From Streptomyces formicae (GTDB taxonomy: Bacteria; Actinomycetota; Actinomycetes; Streptomycetales; Streptomycetaceae), in assembly GCF_022647665.1 (NCBI RefSeq), contig NZ_CP071872.1:5332001-5396000 (forward strand): 64,000 nucleotides of DNA, written 5' to 3'. This document shows, one piece after another, positions 18,137 to 26,816 of this stretch. Position 1 is the stretch's first letter. Each line of letters starts with the position of its first letter. A program made the translations under genes and the position numbers. The notes below the pieces were generated by a model. It did no database searches, was not told the origin of the DNA, and was given only the letters and a program-made list of their open reading frames with translations.

Positions 18137-18841
18137 GTGACCATGCGACCGCCGCCGCCGCCGCTCATCGGCGTCAGCACGTATCTGACGCCCGCGTCAT
18201 GGGGTGTCTGGGAGCTGCCGGCCGTGCTGCTGCCCGAGGGGTACCCGCGGCTCGTCCAGTCGGCCGGGGGCATCGCGGTGATGCTCCCGCCGGACGACCC
18301 CGGGCGGGCGGCGGGTGTCGTGTCGCGGCTGGACGGGCTCGTCGTTGCGGGCGGGCCGGACGTCGAGCCCGTACGGTACGGCGCCGAGCCGGACCCGCGC
18401 ACGGGCCCGCCGGCGCGGGAACGGGACGCTTGGGAGCTCGCGCTCATCGAGGCGGCGCTGGCGTCGGCCACGCCGCTGCTCGGGATCTGCCGGGGGATGC
18501 AGCTGCTGAACGTGGCCCTGGGCGGCACGCTCGTCCAGCACCTGGACGGCCACGCGAAGGAGCCCGGTGTCTTCGCCCACCACGCGGTGACCCCGGTCCC
18601 GGGGACGCGGTACGCCTCCCTGGTGCCGGAGGAGTCCGCGGTCCCGACCTACCACCACCAGGCGGTGTCCCGCCTGGGCACGGGCCTGATCGCCTCGGCC
18701 CACGCCTCCGACGGCACGGTGGAGGCGGTCGAACTCCCCGACGGGGCGGGGCGAGGGTGGGTGCTGGGCGTCCAATGGCACCCGGAAATGGGCGACGACA
18801 CGCGGGTGATGCGGGGCTTGGTGTCCGCGGCGTCGCCCTGA
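18137..18841 (+). CDS. Gamma-glutamyl amidohydrolase (peptidase C26, PuuD-like)
   Basis: This 234-residue class I glutamine-amidotransferase-fold hydrolase has nucleophile Cys118 in LGICRGMQLLNVALGG, His215 and Glu217 in QWHPE, and oxyanion AGGPDVEP. PuuD-type members cleave gamma-glutamyl amides, releasing glutamate. Here it would finish the pathway by splitting gamma-glutamylglycine, the product of ligase, alcohol and aldehyde dehydrogenase steps, into glutamate and glycine. GTG at 18137 has GGAGGAG four bases before it; ATG at 18143 is an alternative. It follows the permease by 13 bp in one transcript. Confidence 0.9.
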   Translation: MTMRPPPPPLIGVSTYLTPASWGVWELPAVLLPEGYPRLVQSAGGIAVMLPPDDPGRAAGVVSRLDGLVVAGGPDVEPVRYGAEPDPRTGPPARERDAWELALIEAALASATPLLGICRGMQLLNVALGGTLVQHLDGHAKEPGVFAHHAVTPVPGTRYASLVPEESAVPTYHHQAVSRLGTGLIASAHASDGTVEAVELPDGAGRGWVLGVQWHPEMGDDTRVMRGLVSAASP

Positions 18842-19346
18842 CGGGCGGGGGCGCTGCGCCCGCCCTGCCCCCGGGTGCGTGTTGGGCGCGCCCGGCGTCG
18901 GGGGGTGCGGGGTGTGTTGGGCGTGTCCGGTGGCGTGGGTGCGGGCCCCGGGGCCCCTCCGGGCTCGACTCCTCGGGGTCGGCGGCACACAGGCCCGCCT
19001 GGTTGCGAGCCCTGTGTTCGCCGCCAACCCCTGCGGGGCCGACCCTGCACGGCCCCTCCCCGGCCCGGGCGTGGGTGGTGCCTGCCGTCGGACCGGTGCA
19101 GACCGCGTCTCCCCACAGGAATCCTGGGCAAGCGCTTGAGCAATGTGGGTTACGCCCGCCGACCGAAGCTGCCGCGGGAGGCCCGCCGGGACTTCCCGGC
19201 CGCCCGCGCGGCGCAGACGCGCAATGCCCACCGGCCCGCCGCCGCCGACGGTGTGCGACCGCCCACGGGAGGACCCGCACCTGTCCCCTCTTCTCGCAGG
19301 GGTGGTGCGGGTGGGAACCCCAGCCCGGCCGGATACGGCGGCGAGG
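18842..19346. other. 505-bp gene-free region between convergent genes
   Basis: No credible gene was seen. Immediately after the hydrolase stop is a GC-rich hairpin (GGGCG..CGCCCGCCC, about 18843-18865), probably its terminator. From 18948 to about 19070 lies one copy of an intergenic repeat also found at 28800-28925. The frames open through this region are low-complexity Pro/Gly/Arg translations without ribosome sites. Confidence 0.7.
18948..19070 (+). repeat. Intergenic repeat, copy A
   Basis: This copy matches 28800-28925 in the same orientation. Two blocks are nearly identical: CCGGGGCCCCTCCGGGCTCG followed by ACTCCTCGG (from 18948), and TGCGGGGCCGACCCTGCACG (from 19032). The blocks are spaced 83 bp here and 84 bp in the other copy, with a diverged middle. 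It is non-coding and looks like a dispersed Streptomyces intergenic element. Confidence 0.75.
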
Positions 19347-20282
19347 TCAACCCGCGTGGCGGCGGGTGAGGGTCAGGAGGTCGCGGGCCGGGCCCGTGGG
19401 GCGGGGGCCGCGGGGCCAGACCGCGCGGAGGGCGCGGTGGAGGGGCACGCCCTCCAGCGGCACGCGGACGAGGCGCCGCGACGCCAGCTCCTCCGTGACC
19501 GCCAGTTCGCTCAGCACCGCCGGCCCCGCACCGCTCACCGCCGCCGCCTTGACCGCCGTCGTCGAGGCGAGTTCGAGCAGCGGCTCGGCCGGCCCGCCGT
19601 ACTCCGCGAGCGCGGAGTCGAGGACCTGCCGGGTCCCCGAGCCGCGTTCGCGCAGCACCAGCGAGGTCCCCGCGAGCTCCGCCGGCGGCAGCGCGGCACG
19701 CCGTCGCGCCCACGGGTGCCCCGGCGCGGCCACGACGACCAGCCGGTCGTGGCCGATGACCGTACCGTCGAGCCCCGGCGGCACCGCGAGCCCCTCCACG
19801 AAGCCCAGGTCGGCCTCGTCCCGCAGGAGCCGCTCCGCGACGGCGGCCGAGTTGCCCGCCAGCAGCGACACCGCCGTACCCGGCCGCTCCTGGCGCAGCG
19901 CGATGAGCCAGCCGGGCAGCAGGTACTCGGCGATGGTCATGCTCGCCGCGACCCGCAGCCGCGAGTCCCGCCGCGCCCGCAGCGCCTGCGCGCCCGCGTC
20001 GAACGCCTCGGCCGCCTCGACGATCCGCCGGGCCCAGTCGGTGACGAGCGCCCCGGCGTCGGTGAGCCGGGAGCCGCGCGGTGAGCGGTCGAGGAGGGTG
20101 ACGCCGAGTTGCCGTTCCATGGAGCGGATGCGGCTGCTGGCGGCAGGCTGGGTGATGCCCAGCTCCCGGGCCGCCCGCCCGAGACTGCCGTGCCGGGCCA
20201 CGGCCAGCAGCAGCTCCAGGGCGCCGAGGTCGGGAACGCGGTGGGCCAGCAGGCTGCGGGAGACGTCGCCGGTTGTGCTCAT
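19347..20282 (-). CDS. LysR-family transcriptional regulator
   Basis: This 311-residue regulator has an N-terminal winged helix (about 17-76: LELLLAVARHGSLGRAARE, LGITQPAASSRIRSMERQLG, VTLLDRSPRGSRLTDAG). A periplasmic-binding-like effector domain (about 105-305) follows. It is transcribed divergently from a TDT-family transporter across 70 bp, the classic LysR arrangement, so the transporter is its likely target. A T-N11-A sequence lies in the spacer. ATG at 20282. The effector is unknown; LysR/TDT pairs elsewhere handle sulfite, dicarboxylates or related anions. Confidence 0.92.
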   Translation of the reverse strand: MSTTGDVSRSLLAHRVPDLGALELLLAVARHGSLGRAARELGITQPAASSRIRSMERQLGVTLLDRSPRGSRLTDAGALVTDWARRIVEAAEAFDAGAQALRARRDSRLRVAASMTIAEYLLPGWLIALRQERPGTAVSLLAGNSAAVAERLLRDEADLGFVEGLAVPPGLDGTVIGHDRLVVVAAPGHPWARRRAALPPAELAGTSLVLRERGSGTRQVLDSALAEYGGPAEPLLELASTTAVKAAAVSGAGPAVLSELAVTEELASRRLVRVPLEGVPLHRALRAVWPRGPRPTGPARDLLTLTRRHAG

Positions 20283-20291
20283 AAGTCCAGC

Positions 20292-20304
20292 TTATGCGGC
20301 CATA
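20292..20304. promoter_or_regulatory. Candidate LysR box
   Basis: TTATGCGGCCATA is a T-N11-A motif containing the dyad TATG-CGGC-CATA, ten bases upstream of the LysR gene's start codon and within the divergent spacer. Such sites usually bind LysR proteins both for autoregulation and for control of the facing gene. Confidence 0.5.
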
Positions 20305-20352
20305 GAGAAATGATCCCTGGTGGGAGCCGGTCCGGCGGCAGAGGGTGGCCGC

Positions 20353-21423
20353 ATGGACACCCTCTCGCTCCGTGATCTCGGCCCGAACTGGTACGCCACC
20401 GTCATGGGCACCGCGATCGTGGCCAACGCCGGTGCCGTGCTGCCTGTGCAGCCCCTCGGTCTGCGGGCCGCCTGCACGGCGGTGTGGGGGCTGTCGGCGC
20501 TGCTGCTGGGGGTGCTGCTCGTCGCCCGCGCCGCCCACTGGATCCACCACCCGGACCGGGCCCGGGCCCATCTCCTCGATCCTGCGGTCGCTCCGTTCTA
20601 CGGCTGCCTCGCGATGGCGCTGCTCGCGGTGGGGACCGGGACGGTCACGCTCGGCCCGGACGTCGTCGGCGAGGAGACCGCGGTCGTGGCCGGCGCCGTG
20701 CTGTTCGCGGTCGGCACGCTCACCGCGCTCGCGGCCGCCGTCGTGGTCCCGTATCTGATGATCACGTACCACCGGCCCGCCCCGGGCAGCGCTTCGCCGG
20801 TGTGGCTGCTGCCGGTGGTGGCACCGATGGTGTCGGCCGCGTTCGGCCCGCTGCTGGCGGAGCGGCTGCCGGCCGGCCATGGGCGGGACACCCTGCTGCT
20901 GGCCTGCGGGGCGATGGCCGGGCTGAGCGGGCTGGCGGTGCTGGTGACCCTGCCGCTGGTCTTCGCCCGGCTCGTCCACCACGGCCCGCTGCCGCTGGCC
21001 CTGGCGCCGACGCTGTTCCTGGTGCTCGGCCCGCTGGGCCAGTCCACGACCGCGGTGGAGAAGCTGGCGGACGCGGGCGGTATGGCCGTCCTGGCCGTCG
21101 TCTACGGGGTGCCGGTCATGGGCTTCGCGCTGCTGTGGCTGGCGCTGGCGGGACTCATGGTCGCCAGGGCGCTCCGGCACGGCATGCCGTTCACGATGAC
21201 GTGGTGGGCGTTCACCTTCCCCGTGGGCACCTGCGTCACCGGCGCGGCGGGGCTGGCGGCGCACACGGACCTGGCGGCGCCGGCGTGGCTCGCGGTGGGG
21301 CTGTACGTGTTCCTCGTCGTGGCCTGGGCCGTGGCCGCGACCCGTACGCTGCGCGGTCTGGTCAGCGGAGCGCTGCTCGCAGCGCCTCGGGCGCCGCTGC
21401 CAGTGACGGCCCGTACCACGTGA
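20353..21423 (+). CDS. TDT-family (tellurite-resistance/dicarboxylate) transporter
   Basis: This 356-residue protein has about ten membrane helices and the TDT fold shared by TehA, Mae1 and the sulfite exporter Ssu1. Marks include LGPNWYATVMGTAIVANAG at the N terminus, PYLMITYHRP, LFLVLGPLGQST and TWWAFTFPVGTC. It probably moves an anion such as sulfite, malate or a tellurite-like oxyanion. ATG at 20353 has GAGGG seven bases upstream; a GTG at 20320 is in frame but lacks a ribosome site. Its last 62 bp overlap the end of the convergent metal-receptor gene. Confidence 0.87.
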   Translation: MDTLSLRDLGPNWYATVMGTAIVANAGAVLPVQPLGLRAACTAVWGLSALLLGVLLVARAAHWIHHPDRARAHLLDPAVAPFYGCLAMALLAVGTGTVTLGPDVVGEETAVVAGAVLFAVGTLTALAAAVVVPYLMITYHRPAPGSASPVWLLPVVAPMVSAAFGPLLAERLPAGHGRDTLLLACGAMAGLSGLAVLVTLPLVFARLVHHGPLPLALAPTLFLVLGPLGQSTTAVEKLADAGGMAVLAVVYGVPVMGFALLWLALAGLMVARALRHGMPFTMTWWAFTFPVGTCVTGAAGLAAHTDLAAPAWLAVGLYVFLVVAWAVAATRTLRGLVSGALLAAPRAPLPVTARTT

Positions 21424-22069
21424 GCATGCGCCCGTCGACGAGGGCGGCGGGCAGCCCGGGGAACGCCTCGGGGCCGTCGTCCGCGGTGAAGCGGTAGGGC
21501 TCGTCGGGCAGGACGACGAGGTCGGCGCCGGATGCGTTGAGTTCGTCGAGCGGGATGCGGGGATAGCGCTCCGGGTGGCCGGCGTAGACGTTGCTCACGC
21601 CGAGGCGGGCGAGCAGGTCGCCGGCGAAGGTGTCGCGGCCCAGGACCATCCACGGCCGCCGCCACACGGGGACGACCGTGCGCCGCGCCTCGCCCGGTGC
21701 GACCGAGGCCCACGCGGCCTCGGCGTCGTCGAGCCAGCGGGGCCGGCCGATGCCGCAGGCGCGCAGGACGCGCTCCAGTTCGGCGAGGGCCTGCGGGAGC
21801 GTCCGTACCTCCGTGACCAGGACGTCGAGTCCGGCGGCGCGCAGGGCCGCGAGATCGGGTGCCCGGTTCTCCTCCTCGTTGGCGACGACCAGGTCGGGTC
21901 GGAGCGCGACGATCGCGGGGACGTCGGGGTTCTTGGTGCCGCCGACGCGGGCCACGTCGAGTCCGGCGGGGTGGGTGCACCAGTCGGTGACCCCGGCGAG
22001 GAGCCCGGGTGCGCTGACGGCGACGGCTTCGGTGAGGGAGGGGACGAGGGACACGACCCGTTTCCTCAC
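21362..22069 (-). CDS. Helical-backbone metal receptor (BtuF/FhuD-like) without signal peptide
   Basis: This 235-residue protein has the fold of ABC-type cobalamin/Fe-siderophore binding proteins: RVVSLVPSLTEAVAVSAPG and VGGTKNPDVPAIVALRPDLVV in lobe one, and LARLGVSNVYAGHPERYP and LNASGADLVVLPDEPY in lobe two. No signal peptide or lipobox is present, and no ABC permease lies beside it, so it is probably cytosolic. The function is unclear; annotators often write 'cobalamin-binding protein'. The GTG start at 22069 overlaps the stop of the XRE-cupin gene (GTGA), so they are co-translated. Confidence 0.82.
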   Translation of the reverse strand: MRKRVVSLVPSLTEAVAVSAPGLLAGVTDWCTHPAGLDVARVGGTKNPDVPAIVALRPDLVVANEEENRAPDLAALRAAGLDVLVTEVRTLPQALAELERVLRACGIGRPRWLDDAEAAWASVAPGEARRTVVPVWRRPWMVLGRDTFAGDLLARLGVSNVYAGHPERYPRIPLDELNASGADLVVLPDEPYRFTADDGPEAFPGLPAALVDGRMLTWYGPSLAAAPEALRAALR

Positions 22070-22617
22070 GGGCCCGCCTCGATGTGCGCGCCGACACCGA
22101 CGACGAGGAGGCGGGTGCCGGGCCGGGTGGCGCGCCAGCGGTGGCGTACCCCGCCGGAGAGGTAGAGCGTGTCGCCCTTCTCCAGGCGGTAGGCGCGGCC
22201 TTCGGCCTCGACGTCGACGGCCCCGTCGGCGACGTACATCAGCTCGTCGTTGCGGTGCTGGTACTCGCGGTCCGCGTCCTGCTCGCCGGTGTACTCGACG
22301 GCGTGCAGCTGGTGGTGGCCGCGCACGAGGCGGCGTACGCCCACTGCGGTGACGGGCACGGCCGCCTCGTCGGCCCGTACGACGTCGACGACCCGGGCGT
22401 TGTCCGCGGCGGCGAGCAGCTCGGCGGCCGTGGTCTCCAGCGCGTCGGCGACCCGCTGGAGGGAGCGCATGCTGGGGCGGGCACGTTCGTTCTCGATCTG
22501 GCTGAGGAAGGGCACGGAAAGGCCACTGCGCTCGGCCACGGCGGCCAGCGTGAGGTCGAGGGCCCGGCGCCGTCTGCGGACGGCGGAGCCGACGCGAAGT
22601 GTTTCCTTGTCTGCCAT
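22066..22617 (-). CDS. XRE-family regulator with C-terminal cupin domain
   Basis: This 183-residue regulator has an HTH_3 domain (about 8-62: LDLTLAAVAERSGLSVPFLS, NERARPSMRSLQRVADAL). A cupin barrel follows (about 105-178: HAVEYTGEQDADREYQHRND, LEKGDTLYLSGGVRHRWRA) with His residues in metal/ligand positions. Such proteins sense small metabolites and usually repress adjacent genes. The next gene, overlapping by four bases, encodes the metal-receptor-like protein, and a betaine ABC operon lies upstream behind a terminator. ATG at 22617. Confidence 0.9.
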   Translation of the reverse strand: MADKETLRVGSAVRRRRRALDLTLAAVAERSGLSVPFLSQIENERARPSMRSLQRVADALETTAAELLAAADNARVVDVVRADEAAVPVTAVGVRRLVRGHHQLHAVEYTGEQDADREYQHRNDELMYVADGAVDVEAEGRAYRLEKGDTLYLSGGVRHRWRATRPGTRLLVVGVGAHIEAGP

Positions 22618-22693
22618 CGCTGCGCTCCCTCCCTCCCTCTCAGTACCTTACGCAGATTCCCGGCACGGAATCGCACAGTTGTCACAGACGTAT

Positions 22694-22732
22694 CGGAAGG
22701 GCCCCGCCACTGTATGTGACGGGGCCCTTCCG
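22694..22732 (-). terminator. Terminator of the glycine-betaine ABC operon
   Basis: Arms CGGAAGGGCCCCG and CGGGGCCCTTCCG, extended inside by CAC/GTG, form a very stable hairpin 18 bp past the permease-fusion stop. Confidence 0.85.
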
Positions 22733-22750
22733 GTGGGGGGAGAGAATGGT

Positions 22751-25372
22751 CTACAGGGGTGCAAGCCGGTCCACGGTGCCCGGGTTCTTCTCCATCCAGG
22801 CGCGGACCGCCTCCTCCTCGTGGCCCGTGCCGCGCTTCTGGATCTCGTTCTCCAGTCCCGCGAGCTGCTCCTCGCTCAGCTTGAAGTCCTTGAGCCACTT
22901 GGTGAGCTGCGGGTACTGCTTCGGGAACTCCTTGCTGGCGACCGTGTGGATGCGGTCGCCCTCGCCGAAGAGCTTCTGCGGGTCCTTCAGCTTGGTCAGC
23001 CCGTACTCGTTGTAGGCCCAGTGAGGGGTCCACAGCATGACGGCGATGGGCTCCTTCTTCGCGTACGCGCGCTTCAGCTCGGCGAGCATGCCGGGCGTGG
23101 AGCTGTCGACGACCTCGTACTCACCGTCCAGGCCGTAGCCGGGCAGGACCTTGTTCTTGAGGATGTTCATGGTCTCGGTGCCGGGCTCGATGCCGATGAT
23201 CCGGCCCTTGAACTCACCGCCGCGGCCCTTGAGATCATCGAGCGAGTCGACGCCCTTGACGTACGACGGGACCGCGATCTCCAGCGACGTCGGGCCGTAC
23301 CAGGAGCCGATGTCGGTGAGGCTGTCGGAGTACTTGTCCCAGTACTTCTTCTGGGTGCTGGGCAGCCAGCCGTCGAACTGGACGTCGATCTGGCCGCGGG
23401 ACAGGGCCGTGTACATGGGGCCGACCTCGAACTGCTTGAGGTTCATCGTGTACCCGCGCTCCTCCAGGACCGCCTTCCACAGGTAGGTGGCGGCGATGTC
23501 CTCCTCCCACGGGAACCAGGCGACGTTGAGGGCGCGGTCGCGCTCGTCCTTGCCGTCGGCGGTCTTGCCGGCCTTGGCGACCGGGGTCCACTTGTCGGCG
23601 AGGCCCGGGTTGTCCTTCAGCCAGGCGCGGACGGCGTCCTGCTCCTTGCCCTTGCCGGTCTCCTGGATCTTCGCCTCCAGACCGGTGAGCTGCGCCTCGG
23701 TCATCTTGAAGTTCTTGAGCCAGGTGGCGACCTGCGGGTTCTCCGCGGTGAAGCCCTTGCGGGCGAGGGTGTGGACGCCGTCGCCCTTGCCCCAGGTGCC
23801 CTTGGGGTCCTTGAGCTTCTTCAGGTCGTACGTGCTGTACGCCCAGTGCGGCGACCACAGGGTGGTGACGATGGGCTCCTTCTTGTCGTACGCGCGCTTC
23901 AGCTCGGCGAGCATGCCGGGCGTGGAACCGTCGACGACCTCGTACTCGCCCTCCAGGCCGTACTCCTTGAGGACCTTGTCCTTGAGGATGCCCATCATTC
24001 CGGCGCTCGGCTCGATGCCGATGATGCGGCCCTTGAACTCACCGCCGCGGCCCTTGAGGTCCTCGAGCGAGTCGACGCCCTTCATGTACGCGGGAACGGA
24101 CAGCTCCAGCGAGGTGGGGCCGTACCAGGAGCCCATGTCCTCCAGCTTGTCCTGGTACTTGTCCCAGTACTGCGCGTGGGTGACGGGCAGCCAGGAGTCC
24201 GTCTCGAAGTCGATCTGGCCGCCGGCGAGACCGGTGTAGAGCGAGCCGGCCTCCAGCTGCTTGGTCTCGACCTCGAAGCCGCGCTGCTCCAGCATCTCCT
24301 TCCAGAGGAAGGTGGAGGCGATGCCCTCGTCCCAGGGGATGTAGCCCATGGAGATCTTCTTGCCCTGGCCGACGTTGGTGGCGTCCGTGGCGTCGGCGCT
24401 CTTGGTGCCGCCGAAGAGGCCCATGCCGCCCGCGACGAGCGCGAGGACCACGACGCCGGTGACGGCGACGACGGGCTGGGGGCGGTAGTTCCAGATCTTC
24501 ACCCCGCCGGCCAGGGCCTTCGCCTTGGCGAGGGCGCGGCGGCCGAGCGGAGAGACCTGGCGGCCGAGCGCGCCGGTGATCCGGTCCAGGTACATGGCGA
24601 GAATGACGATGGAGATGCCGGCCTCGAAGCCGAGGCCGATGTCGACGTTGCCGATGGCGCGGTAGACGGCACCGCCGAGACCGCCGCCGCCGACCATGCC
24701 GGCGATGACGACCATGGACAGGCCGAGCATGATGACCTGGTTGATACCGGCCATGATCGTGGGCAGCGCGAGCGGCAGCTGGACGCGTACGAGGGTGTTG
24801 CGCGGGGTCGTACCGAACGCCTCCGCCGCCTCGACGAGCTCCTTGTCGACCTGGCGGATGCCGAGCTCGGTCATCCGCACGCCCGGCGGCAGGGCGAAGA
24901 CGATGGTGGCGATGATGCCGGGGACCACGCCGACGCCGAAGAAGATGATGCCGGGGATCAGATAGACCATGGCCGGCATGGTCTGCATGAAGTCCAGGAC
25001 CGGCCGGGTCACGGCGCTGACGGCCTTGGAGCGGGACGCCCAGATGCCGAGCGGGACCGCGATCACGAGCGTGACGATCGTGGCGACGAGAACGAGCGAG
25101 AGGGTCGACATGGCGTCGTCCCACAGCTCGACGGAGTCGATCAGCGCGAATCCGGCGAAGGCGAGGACGCCCGCGAGCAGGCCGCGCAGCCACCAGGCCA
25201 CGACGGCGAGCATGCCGGCGAAGAGCAGCGGCGCGGGTGCGGAGAGCACGGCGTCGATGCCGTCGTACATGCCGGTGACGAACTGGCTGATGGCGTCGAA
25301 CAGCCAGGAGAGGTGGGCCTGGAGCCAGTCCACGCTGCTGTCGACCCACTGGCCGAGGTGGAGCCTAGGCAT
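22751..25372 (-). CDS. Glycine-betaine ABC permease fused to two tandem substrate-binding domains
   Basis: This 873-residue component of an OpuA/ProU-type osmoprotectant importer combines membrane and binding functions. Residues 1-290 form the permease, with the EAA loop EAAEAFGTTPRNTLVRVQLP (181-200). A further helix (about 301-320) leads to two OpuAC-type binding domains outside the cell: about 338-605 (GYIPWDEG, DSWLP, WSPHWAY) and about 612-873 (AWFPWEED, DGWLP, WTPHWAY). Both keep the Trp residues expected for a betaine cage. They repeat with a period of 275 codons and remain very alike in DNA. Many relatives have one domain; two raise local substrate capture. The ATG lies 8 bp inside the ATPase gene. 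Confidence 0.93.
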   Translation of the reverse strand: MPRLHLGQWVDSSVDWLQAHLSWLFDAISQFVTGMYDGIDAVLSAPAPLLFAGMLAVVAWWLRGLLAGVLAFAGFALIDSVELWDDAMSTLSLVLVATIVTLVIAVPLGIWASRSKAVSAVTRPVLDFMQTMPAMVYLIPGIIFFGVGVVPGIIATIVFALPPGVRMTELGIRQVDKELVEAAEAFGTTPRNTLVRVQLPLALPTIMAGINQVIMLGLSMVVIAGMVGGGGLGGAVYRAIGNVDIGLGFEAGISIVILAMYLDRITGALGRQVSPLGRRALAKAKALAGGVKIWNYRPQPVVAVTGVVVLALVAGGMGLFGGTKSADATDATNVGQGKKISMGYIPWDEGIASTFLWKEMLEQRGFEVETKQLEAGSLYTGLAGGQIDFETDSWLPVTHAQYWDKYQDKLEDMGSWYGPTSLELSVPAYMKGVDSLEDLKGRGGEFKGRIIGIEPSAGMMGILKDKVLKEYGLEGEYEVVDGSTPGMLAELKRAYDKKEPIVTTLWSPHWAYSTYDLKKLKDPKGTWGKGDGVHTLARKGFTAENPQVATWLKNFKMTEAQLTGLEAKIQETGKGKEQDAVRAWLKDNPGLADKWTPVAKAGKTADGKDERDRALNVAWFPWEEDIAATYLWKAVLEERGYTMNLKQFEVGPMYTALSRGQIDVQFDGWLPSTQKKYWDKYSDSLTDIGSWYGPTSLEIAVPSYVKGVDSLDDLKGRGGEFKGRIIGIEPGTETMNILKNKVLPGYGLDGEYEVVDSSTPGMLAELKRAYAKKEPIAVMLWTPHWAYNEYGLTKLKDPQKLFGEGDRIHTVASKEFPKQYPQLTKWLKDFKLSEEQLAGLENEIQKRGTGHEEEAVRAWMEKNPGTVDRLAPL

Positions 25373-26519
25373 GGGCGGCCACCTCCTTGCCGGCTGCGGC
25401 GCCGTCGGCGGCCGTGACGCCGCCCTGCGGGCTCTGCGCCGGGATCTCCGGCTTCATCGGCTCGCCGAGCACGGCGAGCAGCCGGGCGCGCGGGACGACA
25501 CCGATGAGCTCGCCGTCGTCGTCGGTGACGGCGACGGCGACGCCGCTGGCGGAGCAGGGCGTGAACAGCTCGATGATCGGGGCGTCGGCGGAGACGACGG
25601 CGGGCGCGGCCGCGATCACGTCCTGTGCGTCACGGAGCTCCTTGCCGCCGTCCGTCCTGGTGCCGAACGCCGTCTCGGGATCGGCCATGATCGCACCGGC
25701 GGTCAGCACCCGGGAACGGTCGACGTCCTGGGTGAAGGACGCGACGTAGTCGTTGGCGGGCGTGACGAGGATGTCCTCGGCCGTGCCGAGCTGGACGATC
25801 CGGCCGTCGCGCATCACCGCGATCCGGTCGCCGAGGCGCATGGCCTCGTTGAGGTCGTGGGTGATGAAGACGATGGTCTTCTTGAGCGTCTTCTGGAGTT
25901 CGAGGAGCTGGTCCTGCATGTCGCGGCGGATCAGCGGGTCGAGGGCGCTGAAGGACTCGTCCATCAGCAGGAGGTCCGCGTCGGTGGCGAGCGCGCGGGC
26001 GAGGCCGACGCGCTGCTGCATACCGCCGGAGAGCTCGTCGGGCCAGGACTTCTCCCAGCCGGCGAGGCCGCACAGCTCCAGCGCCTCGGCGGCACGGCGC
26101 TCGCGCTCGGCACGCGCGACGCCCTGCACCTCGAGGCCGTAGCCGGCGTTCTCCAGCACGCTGCGGTGCGGGAACAGCGCGAAGTGCTGGAAGACCATGC
26201 TGATCTTGGTGGAGCGCACGGCGCGCAGGTCGCGGGGGCTCAGGGTGGTCAGGTCCTGGCCGTCGAAGAGTACGCGTCCGGCGGTCGGCTCCAGCAGCCC
26301 GTTGAGCATCCGCAGCAACGTGGACTTGCCGGATCCGGAGAGACCCATGACGACGAAGATCTGGCCGGGCTCGACGGTGAAGGAGGCGTCGATCACGGCC
26401 GCGGTCGTTCCGTCGGCACGGAGCTCGTCGCGGCCGACGCCGTTCTCGAGTTTCCGCACCGCCTGGTCGGGTCGTTTGCCGAACACCTTGTACAGGTGCT
26501 CGGCTTCAAGCCTGGACAC
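25365..26519 (-). CDS. Glycine-betaine/proline ABC transporter ATPase
   Basis: This 384-residue ATPase drives the importer encoded by the next gene. It has Walker A GLSGSGKST, Q-loop VFQHFALFPHRSV, signature LSGGMQQRVGLARAL, Walker B DLLLMDES and switch His FITHD. The C-terminal third resembles the tandem CBS region that senses ionic strength in OpuA/ProV ATPases, though degenerate. I chose GTG at 26519 because GAGG sits six bases upstream; the frame is open further upstream without a ribosome site. The stop overlaps the permease-fusion start by eight bases. Osmotic control is likely but not visible in the promoter. Confidence 0.93.
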   Translation of the reverse strand: MSRLEAEHLYKVFGKRPDQAVRKLENGVGRDELRADGTTAAVIDASFTVEPGQIFVVMGLSGSGKSTLLRMLNGLLEPTAGRVLFDGQDLTTLSPRDLRAVRSTKISMVFQHFALFPHRSVLENAGYGLEVQGVARAERERRAAEALELCGLAGWEKSWPDELSGGMQQRVGLARALATDADLLLMDESFSALDPLIRRDMQDQLLELQKTLKKTIVFITHDLNEAMRLGDRIAVMRDGRIVQLGTAEDILVTPANDYVASFTQDVDRSRVLTAGAIMADPETAFGTRTDGGKELRDAQDVIAAAPAVVSADAPIIELFTPCSASGVAVAVTDDDGELIGVVPRARLLAVLGEPMKPEIPAQSPQGGVTAADGAAAGKEVAAHA

Positions 26520-26816
26520 ATAAACCTCACGTTTCGAACCGAAGACGGCCCGCATCCCCCGCCTGCGGGCCGTGGAGCGTGCGGGTTCGGCCCGCTTCCC
26601 CACGGTTCGCTCCGCGTTCCAGCCGTCAGGACTGGTTGAAGGCGCAAACAGGGTCCGCTCCGGCGTCGCGCCTGCCCCGGCTTCCCGAGGACAAACGCAA
26701 GAGTGATCCAGTTCACGTGCAGGTCACCGGCAGGCCGTGCGTCCGTGGCAGCCGAGGCAGCCGTCCGTGGCGCGCGGACCCGGTCGCTGTCAGTGGGTTG
26801 CGGCATCATCGGGACT
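26520..26816. promoter_or_regulatory. Divergent control region, ABC operon / exonuclease
   Basis: These 297 bases contain no gene. The left part serves the minus-strand betaine operon; I see no clear -35/-10. The right end holds the damage-type promoter of the exonuclease gene (26788-26809). Confidence 0.6.
26788..26809 (+). promoter_or_regulatory. PafBC-type (RecA-independent damage) promoter of the exonuclease gene
   Basis: TGTCAGTGG (26788-26796), seven bases, then CATCAT (26804-26809) as a one-mismatch TANNNT -10. The GTG start follows after seven bases, so the transcript would be leaderless. The same geometry is found before two other nucleic-acid-processing genes in this window. Confidence 0.6.

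Noticed and set aside
22250..25417. A 1055-codon open frame antisense to the betaine permease fusion
   Set aside because: Shadow of the true minus-strand gene; no ribosome site and no recognisable domain.
26525..26545. GGTTCGAAAC-like stretch resembling a tRNA T-loop
   Set aside because: No acceptor, D- or anticodon-stem pairing could be found around it; it lies in the upstream region of the ABC operon.
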